Assembly: GCA_009776965.1 (NCBI GenBank)
Contig: WRMU01000036.1
Span: 1 to 9,439 of the forward strand
Origin: Microgenomates group bacterium
GTDB lineage: Bacteria > Patescibacteriota > Microgenomatia > UBA1400 > PJMF01
Length of the DNA stretch: 9,439 bases
Direction of reading: 5' to 3'
This document shows positions 1 to 6,112 of this stretch, piece after piece; within the stretch, counting starts at the first letter, position 1, and every line of letters starts with the position of its first letter. The position numbers and the translations under genes are program-made. Under the pieces are notes generated by a model. It worked only from the letters and a program-made list of their open reading frames with translations, ran no database searches and was not told where the DNA came from.

Positions 1-650
1 CCGCGGTGAGTTTCGAGCAGAGGCATTTTGGAGGGAAAAGGCTTGTCAATTTTGCGCCGGAGACTCGCGATATAGGCTTCGACGGTATTGGGGAGGATAT
101 CAGCGTCAAAGTCCCAGACACGACCAATGATTTTTTCTTTGCTTAAAATACGTCCGGCATTTCTTATTAAATATTCCAAGAGGGAAAACTCAGTGCTGGT
201 GAGCTTGAGACGTTTTTTGCTGCGGCGAACTTCGTAGTTCATGGTGTTGAGAGTTAGGTCGCCAGTGCGGAGAATAGTATTATTGAGGGCGGCAGGTCGG
301 CGCAGGAGAGCTTTGATGCGGGCGAGGAGCTCCTCGAAGGAAAAGGGCTTAATTAAATAGTCGTCGGCACCAGTATTTAAGCCGTCGACCCGATCGCGGA
401 TTTGACCTCTAGCGGTGAGCATGAGGATGGGAGTGGTGAGGCCGGCGGCGCGAACTTGGCGGCAGATCTCTAGGCCGCTGACATGAGGGAGCATCCAATC
501 AATAATCAGTAAATCATAGTCTTCGTCGAGGGCAGCGCCTAAACCTAATTCGCCGTCGTGGTAAGTTTCCACCAAAAACTTTTCTTGTTTGAGGCCGCGG
601 GAGATGGCTTGGGCGATTTTAACTTCATCTTCGATAAGGATTATTTTCAT
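1..650 (-). CDS. OmpR/PhoB-family two-component response regulator (3' end cut by window edge)
   Basis: Translating the minus strand from the ATG at 650-648 gives 216 residues without a stop, beginning MKIILIEDEVKIAQAISRGL. Residues 1-118 form a receiver domain: acidic pair E7/D8, phosphoacceptor D51 in IIDWMLP, T79 in LTAR, and K101 in KPF. Residues from about 125 on form a winged-helix DNA-binding domain (TSTEFSLLEYL, then NTVEAYIASLRRKID). The last visible residues, LLETHRG, match the family segment just before the terminal G-[VI]-G-Y motif, so only about ten residues are missing. Proteins of this kind are phosphorylated by a membrane histidine kinase and bind promoter DNA as dimers; a kinase gene may lie beyond the left edge. 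No Shine-Dalgarno lies next to the start. A TATACT hexamer on the minus strand (plus 656-661) ends five bases before the ATG, hinting at a leaderless message, but no good -35 accompanies it. The regulated genes cannot be told from sequence. Confidence 0.95.
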   Translation of the reverse strand, partial: MKIILIEDEVKIAQAISRGLKQEKFLVETYHDGELGLGAALDEDYDLLIIDWMLPHVSGLEICRQVRAAGLTTPILMLTARGQIRDRVDGLNTGADDYLIKPFSFEELLARIKALLRRPAALNNTILRTGDLTLNTMNYEVRRSKKRLKLTSTEFSLLEYLIRNAGRILSKEKIIGRVWDFDADILPNTVEAYIASLRRKIDKPFPSKMPLLETHR

Positions 651-668
651 AATAGAGTATATTTTACA

Positions 669-688
669 AGTTTTCCTGAAGGAAAACT
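669..688. repeat. Short perfect hairpin in the response-regulator upstream region
   Basis: Arms AGTTTTCC (669-676) and GGAAAACT (681-688) are perfect inverted repeats around a TGAA loop; the T/A next to the loop can also pair. The hairpin sits between the response-regulator start and the palindromic element. On the minus strand it lies where the -35 region of a regulator promoter would be, so it could be an operator for a dimeric regulator or a chance structure. There is no T-tract to make it a convincing terminator. Confidence 0.5.
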
Positions 689-693
689 GAAGA

Positions 694-786
694 AGCTCGC
701 CTAAATCGGTATTTTCATCGTTGAAAGTCTCGAGCACGGCTCGAGAGGTAAAAAGCGATTCTCAAATCCTCGATTTATGCTTCGCT
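694..786. repeat. Palindromic interspersed element, copy 1 (93 bp)
   Basis: This stretch shares both ends with 8143-8285: a 22-base left end (694-715, starting AGCTCGCCTAAATCGG) and an 18-base right end (769-786, CTCGATTTATGCTTCGCT) are identical in the two copies. The ends are imperfect inverted repeats of each other: TAAATCGG at 702-709 pairs with CTCGATTTA at 769-777 with one bulge. The centre carries a perfect 8-bp hairpin, TCTCGAGC (728-735) and GCTCGAGA (739-746), around ACG. Both copies also share a GCAC(G/A)GCTCG...TAAAAA segment in the middle. It lies between divergent genes, so it cannot simply be a terminator. No coding capacity is visible. It resembles MITE- or REPIN-like intergenic palindromes in design, but I cannot assign it to a named family. 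Confidence 0.75.
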
Positions 787-929
787 TTGACAGCTTATAT
801 CTATCGGTTGATTTAATAAACTACTAAATGTGCTTGGTGGATATATCCGTCTTTTTGGTGGGTGGGGATTTTGCTACTTGAATATTTAATGAAGTGGGTT
901 ATGATTTTCATCCACCCTAAGTGTTGTGT
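787..929. other. Divergent intergenic stretch with no recognised gene
   Basis: Together with the element before it and the promoter after it, this completes the 385-bp gap between the response regulator and nrdD. It is AT-rich with no convincing ORF. It begins with a TTGACA (787-792) that has only poor -10 candidates (GATTTA at 810-815), and it holds a 10-bp palindrome GGATATATCC (839-848). A weak long-range pairing is possible between GGGTGGGGAT near 860-869 and ATCCACCC near 909-916. I see nothing else that can be supported. Confidence 0.5.
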
Positions 930-958
930 TTGACAATTGGGGGTTAAACCACTATATT
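930..958 (+). promoter_or_regulatory. Sigma70-type promoter of nrdD
   Basis: A consensus -35, TTGACA (930-935), is followed by a 17-bp spacer and TATATT (953-958). Transcription would start near 965, leaving a leader of about 70 bases before the nrdD ATG. The -10 lies entirely inside NrdR box 1, the usual arrangement for repression by NrdR. It is the best promoter in the intergenic region. Confidence 0.8.
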
Positions 959-964
959 TAGTGT
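949..964. promoter_or_regulatory. NrdR box 1
   Basis: CCACTATATTTAGTGT is a near-palindrome matching the NrdR-box pattern ACAC-[AT]-ATAT-[AT]-GTGT, recalled from known nrd promoters. It covers the -10 of the nrdD promoter. Its centre is 31 bp from that of box 2, about three helical turns, the paired spacing typical of NrdR sites. NrdR is an ATP-cone, zinc-ribbon repressor of ribonucleotide reductase genes; its own gene is not in this window. Confidence 0.85.
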
Positions 965-979
965 TACTCAAAATAAAAA

Positions 980-995
980 ACACAATATATTGAGT
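980..995. promoter_or_regulatory. NrdR box 2
   Basis: ACACAATATATTGAGT is the second 16-bp NrdR-like palindrome, separated by 15 bp from box 1 and lying just downstream of the predicted transcription start. Two boxes in phase on the same DNA face let NrdR oligomers bind together, so this pair predicts (d)ATP-responsive repression of nrdD. Confidence 0.83.
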
Positions 996-1035
996 AAAAA
1001 AATTAATCAAACAATAAACTAGAAAGCTAAGCACC

Positions 1036-3405
1036 ATGCCAGACACGATTATTTACCCTTATCCCAAAATGCCTGCAAGAGCTACTGGTTTAACCATTAA
1101 ATATATTACCAAGCGTGATGGACGCAAAGAGGTTTTTAGCCCAGTAAAAATTACCCGAGCAATTCAAGCCGCTTTGTTTTCCACCCAAATCCATGACCAT
1201 GAATTGGCACAAATGGCTACTGAGTTGGTATTGGCTAAGTTGCAAGCTAGTTTTAATGCTAAACACAGCCCGACAGTGGAAGAAGTGCAGGACATAGTGG
1301 AGCAGGCTTTGATGGAGCTTAATCAGTATGAAGTGGCCAAAGCTTATATTGTTTATCGTCAAGAGCGCAATCAAATCCGCTCAGCCAAATCTCATTTGAT
1401 GGCTACCTATCAGGGTATCGCCAATGCTAGAGCGAAAGATTTCAATTTGAAACGGGATAATGCTAATGTGGATGGCGATACGGCGATGGGGAAAATGCTG
1501 CAATTTGGGGCGGAAGGCAGTAAGGAGTTTGCGAAAAGTTTTATGATGAAAAACTCGCATGCGACAGCTCATGATGCGGGAGAGATTCATGTGCATGACT
1601 TGGATTTTTTCGCGATGGGGACACTGACTTGCTGTCAAGTGGACGTGATGGCATTATTTGAGAATGGTTTTAGCACGGGACATGGACATATCAGAACGCC
1701 CAATTCGATTGCTAGCTATGCGGCGTTGGCGGCGATTATTCTGCAGAGCAATCAGAATGAACAGCATGGCGGGCAGAGTATTCCTAACTTTGATTATGCA
1801 CTGGCTAAGGGAGTGAATAAGAGCTTTAGGCGCTCACTCTCCGATAATTTAGCCAAGTATAATACTTTTAGCAAGCAGAATGTGAAGGCTAATTTTGAGG
1901 AGATTACTTTGGGAGATATGGGCAAATTGAAAAAAATGAAGGTACCCGCGGAAGTGATTGAAGCAGCGCAAAATGATACGCGGAGGCAGACTTTTCAAGC
2001 TATGGAGGGCTTAATTCATAATTTGAACACCATGCATTCGCGGGCAGGGGCGCAAGTGCCGTTTACTTCTATTAATTTTGGGACGGATACTACGGCGGAA
2101 GGAAGATTAGTGAGCGAGAGTTTGCTGGAGGCGGTGATGAAGGGGTTGGGCAAGGGCGAGACGGCGATTTTCCCAATTTCGATTTTTAAGGTGAAGGAGG
2201 GAATAAATTATAATCCTCAGGATCCTAACTATGATTTGTTTAAGAGAGCGATGGAGGTTTCGGCCAAGCGTCTTTTCCCCAATTTTGTGTTTATTGACGC
2301 GCCCTTTAATTTGCAATACTATAAAAAGGGTGATTATCGAACTGAGGCGGTGGCGATGGGCTGCCGGACAAGAGTGATGTCTTCGGTTTTTGAGGAAAGT
2401 GATGGGATAGCTGTTTCGAGAGGAAATATTTCTTTTACTACGGTGAATATGCCGCGAATTGCGATTAAACACGGAATTGCGTTGGGAGAGAGGACTAAGG
2501 CTGATTGGGATGGGTTTTATCAGGAATTGGACGAGAAAATTGAGCTGATGGCAGCGGTATTGCTAGAGAGATTTGAAGTGCAGGCAGAAAAGACAGTGAA
2601 GAACTTTCCGTTTTTAATGGGACAGGGAGTGTGGCTGGGGAGTGATAAATTGGGGCCGTTTGATAAATTGCGGGAGGTGATTAAACATGGCACGCTGTCC
2701 TTTGGCTTTATTGGTTTGGCGGAAAGCTTGATAGCGATGATGGGAGAACATCACGGCCAGTCTCAGAAAGCGCAGAAGAAAGGAGTGGAGATAATTAAGT
2801 TTATGCGGGAGAAAGCTGATGAGCTCTCAAAGAGACACAATCTCAATTTTTCGCTACTGGCCACTCCAGCGGAGGGAATCGCGGGGCGCTTTACTAAATT
2901 GGACAGAGCAGAGTTTGGACAATTAACCGGAATTACGGAAAATGAGTATTACACTAACTCCTTCCATGTGCCGGTTTATTATCCAATTGGAGCGATGGAA
3001 AAAATTGACAAGGAGGTTCCATATCACGCTTTATGTAATGCCGGACATATTACTTATGTTGAGCTCGACGGCGACCCCTCGCATAATATTGAGGCTTTTG
3101 AGGCGGTAATTCGCTATATGAAAGAGGCGGGAGTGGGTTACGGAAGTATTAACCATCCGGTGGATCGTGACCCGATTTGTGGCTATTCGGGGGTGATTGA
3201 TGGTGAGAATTGTCCGCATTGCGGGCGGAGAGAGTGCGATGGAGAGTTGGGGTTTGAGAGGCTCAGGCGAATTACGGGGTATTTGGTGGGGTCGCTGGAG
3301 AGATGGAATGATGCAAAGCAGGCGGAGGAGAAGGATAGATTAAAACATAAGGTGGAGCGGGAGGTAAAGAAAGGGGCAGCAAGTAAAAATAGCTATAAGG
3401 TATAA
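1036..3405 (+). CDS. nrdD: Anaerobic (class III) ribonucleoside-triphosphate reductase, large subunit
   Basis: This 789-residue cytoplasmic enzyme reduces ribonucleoside triphosphates to dNTPs with a glycyl radical and works only without oxygen. An N-terminal ATP-cone (about residues 20-115: YITKRDGRKEVFSPVKITRAI) senses ATP/dATP. The catalytic barrel follows, with conserved C199/C200 in TLTCCQVD, C443 in AMGCRTR as the likely thiyl-radical cysteine, and the class III block NEYYTNSFHVPVYY. Near the C-terminus C715, C726, C729 and C734 form a zinc site, and G748 in RRITGYLVG is the radical glycine. All key residues are present. The ATG at 1036 has only a weak upstream AGAAAG; a second in-frame ATG at 1069 also precedes the ATP-cone. 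It is expressed from the NrdR-controlled promoter and followed by its activase gene. Codons in the first 120 or so residues are visibly less G-rich than in the rest. Confidence 0.98.
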   Translation: MPDTIIYPYPKMPARATGLTIKYITKRDGRKEVFSPVKITRAIQAALFSTQIHDHELAQMATELVLAKLQASFNAKHSPTVEEVQDIVEQALMELNQYEVAKAYIVYRQERNQIRSAKSHLMATYQGIANARAKDFNLKRDNANVDGDTAMGKMLQFGAEGSKEFAKSFMMKNSHATAHDAGEIHVHDLDFFAMGTLTCCQVDVMALFENGFSTGHGHIRTPNSIASYAALAAIILQSNQNEQHGGQSIPNFDYALAKGVNKSFRRSLSDNLAKYNTFSKQNVKANFEEITLGDMGKLKKMKVPAEVIEAAQNDTRRQTFQAMEGLIHNLNTMHSRAGAQVPFTSINFGTDTTAEGRLVSESLLEAVMKGLGKGETAIFPISIFKVKEGINYNPQDPNYDLFKRAMEVSAKRLFPNFVFIDAPFNLQYYKKGDYRTEAVAMGCRTRVMSSVFEESDGIAVSRGNISFTTVNMPRIAIKHGIALGERTKADWDGFYQELDEKIELMAAVLLERFEVQAEKTVKNFPFLMGQGVWLGSDKLGPFDKLREVIKHGTLSFGFIGLAESLIAMMGEHHGQSQKAQKKGVEIIKFMREKADELSKRHNLNFSLLATPAEGIAGRFTKLDRAEFGQLTGITENEYYTNSFHVPVYYPIGAMEKIDKEVPYHALCNAGHITYVELDGDPSHNIEAFEAVIRYMKEAGVGYGSINHPVDRDPICGYSGVIDGENCPHCGRRECDGELGFERLRRITGYLVGSLERWNDAKQAEEKDRLKHKVEREVKKGAASKNSYKV

Positions 3406-3413
3406 ATATGCAC

Positions 3414-3501
3414 ACGGGTCCTGTCTTCGCTCCTCCCCCAAAAAAATTATTCGCTTTCGCTACTAATTCTTTTTGGGGGTCCCCCTCCGCTCGCCACCCG
3501 T
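3414..3501. repeat. Long imperfect palindrome between nrdD and nrdG
   Basis: The 112-bp gap between the two genes holds nested inverted repeats. The inner arms are CCCCCAAAAAAATTA (3435-3449) and TAATTCTTTTTGGGGG (3464-3479), which pair with one bulged base. The outer arms are ACGGGT (3414-3419) and ACCCGT (3496-3501). GGGGGTCCCCC at 3475-3485 adds an alternative pairing partner. There is no T-tract after the stem, so it is not a standard terminator. It might act as a processing or mRNA-stability element that sets the nrdD:nrdG ratio, or be an inserted repeat. Its flanks contain CTTCGCT (3425-3431) and GCTCGCC (3489-3495), both also found at the ends of the other palindromic element, in swapped order. 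Confidence 0.7.
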
Positions 3502-3517
3502 TACTCAGTTTATTTCC

Positions 3518-4003
3518 ATGAAAATACGCCTCGCAGCTCCCATTCAATCCGACTCCATAGTGGATGGGGAGGGGTTGCGGGCGGTGATTTGGACGCAAGG
3601 GTGTCGGCATCGCTGCCCGGGTTGTCATAATCCGGAGACTTGGGATGAGGCGGGGGGGAAATTAGTGGATGTGGAGGAGGTAAAGAGAGAATTGCGCTCA
3701 CTAAGGGGGCAGGAGGGGTTGACTTTTTCGGGAGGGGAACCTTTTTTGCAGGCGGCAGCTTGCTTAGAAATTGCACAGTGGGCGAGAAAGGAAATGGGAT
3801 GGAACATTTGGTCTTTTTCGGGCTATACCTATGAAGAATTATTAAAAGATGATGAAGAAAAGAGAGCTTTCTTGAAGGAATTGGAGGTATTGATTGACGG
3901 ACCTTTTGTTTTAGCGAAACGGGACATCAACTTGCGTTTTAGGGGTTCTAGTAACCAGAGACTTCTGCGCTTGAAAAATGGGGTGATTACTGCCATAATG
4001 TAG
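3518..4003 (+). CDS. nrdG: Anaerobic ribonucleotide reductase-activating protein (radical SAM)
   Basis: This 161-residue iron-sulfur protein uses S-adenosylmethionine to abstract hydrogen from the NrdD glycine, creating the glycyl radical. The sequence shows the radical-SAM cluster motif C29-x3-C33-x2-C36 (CRHRCPGC), with the NrdG-type lead-in SIVDGEGLRAVIWTQG before it and HNPETWD after it. SAM-contacting FSGGEP is at 70-75 and the family C-terminal block LIDGPF...RFRGSSNQR is present. The length is close to the usual 155-170. The frame is open further upstream, but the ATG at 3518 gives a normal N-terminus directly before the conserved region, and an upstream start would read through the palindrome. 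There is no clear Shine-Dalgarno. Placement after nrdD is standard; the gene ends 2 bp before the first pilin gene. Confidence 0.97.
   Translation: MKIRLAAPIQSDSIVDGEGLRAVIWTQGCRHRCPGCHNPETWDEAGGKLVDVEEVKRELRSLRGQEGLTFSGGEPFLQAAACLEIAQWARKEMGWNIWSFSGYTYEELLKDDEEKRAFLKELEVLIDGPFVLAKRDINLRFRGSSNQRLLRLKNGVITAIM
3971..3999 (+). promoter_or_regulatory. Promoter inside the nrdG 3' end, predicted leaderless start for the pilin cluster
   Basis: TTGAAA (3971-3976), a 17-bp spacer, and CATAAT (3994-3999) preceded by TGC (3991-3993) make a good extended -10 promoter. Six bases separate the hexamer from the ATG at 4006, so the usual +1 position falls on the A of that start codon. This would let the pilin genes be expressed separately from NrdR control. 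It rests on motif matching only. Confidence 0.6.
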
Positions 4004-4005
4004 TC

Positions 4006-4560
4006 ATGAAAAAAAATCATGGTTTTTCTTTAATTGAGTTGATGGTGGTGATTGCCATCATTGCCATTCTGGCAGTAATTGGAATTAATGGTTATTCGTC
4101 GGCAGTGCGCAAAGGGCGCGACGCTAGGCGGAAAGCGGACGTGAACGCGATTGCTCAGGCCTTGGCTTTATATCGGATGGATAAAAATAAATATCCGAGC
4201 AATGAAGAATATTTGGGGGAAGCAGAACCGAGCCTTCTGGACTATATTACTGATAATCAGCTTTGGGATCCAGATAAAAAAAATAAAGGTCGTTATTTTT
4301 ATTATTGTTGGGAGGGGACAGGAGCAGCTAGTAGCTGTCGATCTTTTTTGGTATGTGCTCAGGTGGAGCAGGTGGATAGTATGAATTGGGAGTGGGATGA
4401 CACTGTGTCAGGATTTCCGCCAACTCCGAGCGGTGCAAGCGATAGTAATGTTGTGGGGGCTACTACTAGTCCGGTTAATCTGGGTGGCGCGGGCAATTAT
4501 ACTGCCCCTAATTCCAGTAGCGTGAGCACTAACAACTGGTATTGCGTTAGCAGTATATGA
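4006..4560 (+). CDS. Type IV pilin / GspG-like pseudopilin
   Basis: This 184-residue protein starts with a class III prepilin signal: short basic leader MKKNHG, cleavage after G6, then FSLIELMVVIAIIAILAVIG with glutamate at +5 (E11). After the hydrophobic helix comes a GspG/major-pilin-like helix (RKGRDARRKADVNAIAQALALYRMDKNKYP). Such proteins are cleaved and N-methylated by prepilin peptidase, then assembled from the inner membrane into a filament. Four cysteines (C101, C111, C117, C180) could form two disulfides. The tail from about 135 is rich in Ser, Gly, Asn and Thr. It begins 2 bp after nrdG, has its own promoter candidate, lacks a Shine-Dalgarno, and its stop overlaps the next start as ATGA. 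It could be a main pilin subunit or the core minor one. Confidence 0.9.
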   Translation: MKKNHGFSLIELMVVIAIIAILAVIGINGYSSAVRKGRDARRKADVNAIAQALALYRMDKNKYPSNEEYLGEAEPSLLDYITDNQLWDPDKKNKGRYFYYCWEGTGAASSCRSFLVCAQVEQVDSMNWEWDDTVSGFPPTPSGASDSNVVGATTSPVNLGGAGNYTAPNSSSVSTNNWYCVSSI

Positions 4561-5468
4561 TAAAAAGAAATGACGGCTTTACTTTAATCGAGTTGATGGT
4601 GGTGATGGTGATTATGATGGTTATTTTAGGAGCGTCGGGATGGAATTATATTCGACTTCGGGATAGAAACGCGGTGGAGGCAGCGGCGCGAACGCTGCGT
4701 AATACTCTTAGTCAAGCTAGAAATTATGCAAAGATTGGGCAGTGGGCGATTAATGAAAATGATTTTTGTTACCCAGGAGATTTGACTGATCCTAATCCCC
4801 CCCCTACTTCTGCGGGTGGTTCAGGAGTGGAGCAAGAAGGACTAGCGGGTTTCGGTCTAACAGTAAGTAGTTTCACTGTCGGCTATGCGCATGACTTGCA
4901 AATTGTGGCGCAAAAGGGATTAGTGTTGGAAAATTATGGAGTGTTTTGGGATAAGGAGCCCAATAAGCTGGAAATACGGATTTTGTGTAAGAGGCGAGCG
5001 AGCACTGCTTCTGCCGCCGAAGGTACTTGGCCGGGTTATGGTGCTAATAAAGTGAAGCCTTATCACTATGCTTATGATGTGGTGAAGACTGATTTTTTCC
5101 CGCTAGGAGTGTCGGTGTTAAAGCCGAGTGCAGAACAATTTAGCAATGGTGTTTATAATATGGCAGGGGTGGAGTTTACGCCGCTTTATTTAATGGTGCG
5201 CTCGCCGATAAGTGGCAATAGAGTTAACTTCGGCACATCCTGTTTTGGCGAGGAGGACGATGAGATTGTGGTGGGAGATACGGACATGAAATATCTTTAT
5301 AAATTGCCGGTAGGTAGCGCGGGAGACGTGGGGGAAGGGTGTTTTTGCGAGAGAGGGCTAAGCGAGACAGAAATAGCCTCATTAACGGGTGGATGTATTA
5401 CGAGCGTTGACACTCCTACCCTGATGAGTGTGGGTCCTTGTAGTAATATTTGCAGAAATGATCAATAA
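4557..5468 (+). CDS. GspH/FimT-like pseudopilin, cysteine-rich
   Basis: A 303-residue prepilin-like protein. The leader MIKRNDG is cut after G7, and FTLIELMVVMVIMMVILGASG follows with E12 at +5. The next helix, AVEAAARTLRNTLSQARNYAKIGQ, is typical of GspH/FimT minor pilins, which lie at the filament tip or prime its assembly. The globular part is longer than usual for the family (commonly 150-200 residues) and carries eight cysteines (71, 144, 229, 262, 264, 280, 295, 299), five of them in the last 42 residues. Its start overlaps the preceding stop by 4 bp, so translation is probably coupled. The signal stretch shares a 17-base identity with the previous gene (4036-4052 and 4590-4606), showing common origin or a strongly conserved segment. 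Confidence 0.87.
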   Translation: MIKRNDGFTLIELMVVMVIMMVILGASGWNYIRLRDRNAVEAAARTLRNTLSQARNYAKIGQWAINENDFCYPGDLTDPNPPPTSAGGSGVEQEGLAGFGLTVSSFTVGYAHDLQIVAQKGLVLENYGVFWDKEPNKLEIRILCKRRASTASAAEGTWPGYGANKVKPYHYAYDVVKTDFFPLGVSVLKPSAEQFSNGVYNMAGVEFTPLYLMVRSPISGNRVNFGTSCFGEEDDEIVVGDTDMKYLYKLPVGSAGDVGEGCFCERGLSETEIASLTGGCITSVDTPTLMSVGPCSNICRNDQ

Positions 5469-6108
5469 AAAAATAGATAATAATACTGGCTTTTCGTTGA
5501 TTGAACTATTGATCGCGATTTTCTTTATTTCGATTGTGTTGGTGGCGATTGCTTCGGGAATGGTGAAAGTGGCGATGGCTTTATGGGAAACTAAGGCGAG
5601 GGCGATCGCAGTGAATATGGCCCAGAACTGTATTGAAGATATTAATTTTGCTAATAAGTATGTTTCTTGGTATGATTTTTATGGTGATCCTATTAATGGC
5701 AGCGAGGTGATTGGCAGAAGCTGTTTGGGGGCGGCTGGTTTGAGTGATGCTAGTTCTGACGGGGGGTTTTATGACGGTTTTGATCCTCGTGATGATGAGT
5801 TTATTCGGGATCAAAACCCTATAAATACTGCCAATCCTGAAGCTGGTGGCGTTGTTAGCAGTGATAAACCTATGACTTTGAAGCGGACCTTTACTGATGA
5901 AAGTATTGAGACCCGCTTTGATTTCCAAATTGAAATACATCGAGCTATTAGAGACTATCGGCGCAATGTGGCTGGACTATTCTCTCAAGTGAACAGTCAG
6001 GCGGTGATAGTAATTATGGACGTGAGTTGGCAGAAATATAATAGTTCTGGCAGTGCGCGAAATACTTATACAGTAACTAAACAATATTTACAGCCGACGA
6101 CTTATTAA
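5458..6108 (+). CDS. GspI/PilV-like minor pseudopilin
   Basis: A 216-residue prepilin-like protein read from the ATG at 5458, overlapping the preceding gene by 11 bp. An upstream in-frame ATG at 5428 would add a hydrophobic stretch ahead of the basic leader and is unlikely. Leader MINKKIDNNTG is cut after G11; FSLIELLIAIFFISIVLVAIASG follows with E16 at +5. The segment MVKVAMALWETKARAIAVNMAQNCIEDI resembles the GspI/PilV pattern, where the helix leads into an A-x-x-x-A-Q-x motif. Only two cysteines (58, 89) are present. The C-terminal half ends in a beta-strand (VIVIMDVSWQ) common in this family. It is likely to be a minor subunit of the tip complex together with its neighbours. Confidence 0.85.
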   Translation: MINKKIDNNTGFSLIELLIAIFFISIVLVAIASGMVKVAMALWETKARAIAVNMAQNCIEDINFANKYVSWYDFYGDPINGSEVIGRSCLGAAGLSDASSDGGFYDGFDPRDDEFIRDQNPINTANPEAGGVVSSDKPMTLKRTFTDESIETRFDFQIEIHRAIRDYRRNVAGLFSQVNSQAVIVIMDVSWQKYNSSGSARNTYTVTKQYLQPTTY

Positions 6109-6112
6109 ACAT

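Noticed and set aside
669..688. The 8-bp hairpin as an intrinsic terminator
   Set aside because: The stem is AT-rich with no T-tract on either side, and neither flanking gene ends here.
787..815. A second promoter upstream of nrdD using TTGACA at 787-792
   Set aside because: At 16-18 bp spacing only poor -10 hexamers such as GATTTA are found, and the promoter at 930-958 is far better.
813..1046. A minus-strand open frame of 77 codons upstream of nrdD
   Set aside because: It runs antisense through the nrdD promoter and both NrdR boxes, has no recognisable domain, and its composition is that of AT-rich intergenic DNA.
3473..3517. An upstream alternative start for nrdG
   Set aside because: It lies within the GGGGG arm of the intergenic palindrome and adds 15 residues that do not look like the NrdG family.
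5428..5457. An upstream ATG for the GspI-like pilin
   Set aside because: It would put a hydrophobic stretch before the basic leader, which is unlike a prepilin signal; the ATG at 5458 gives a normal leader.
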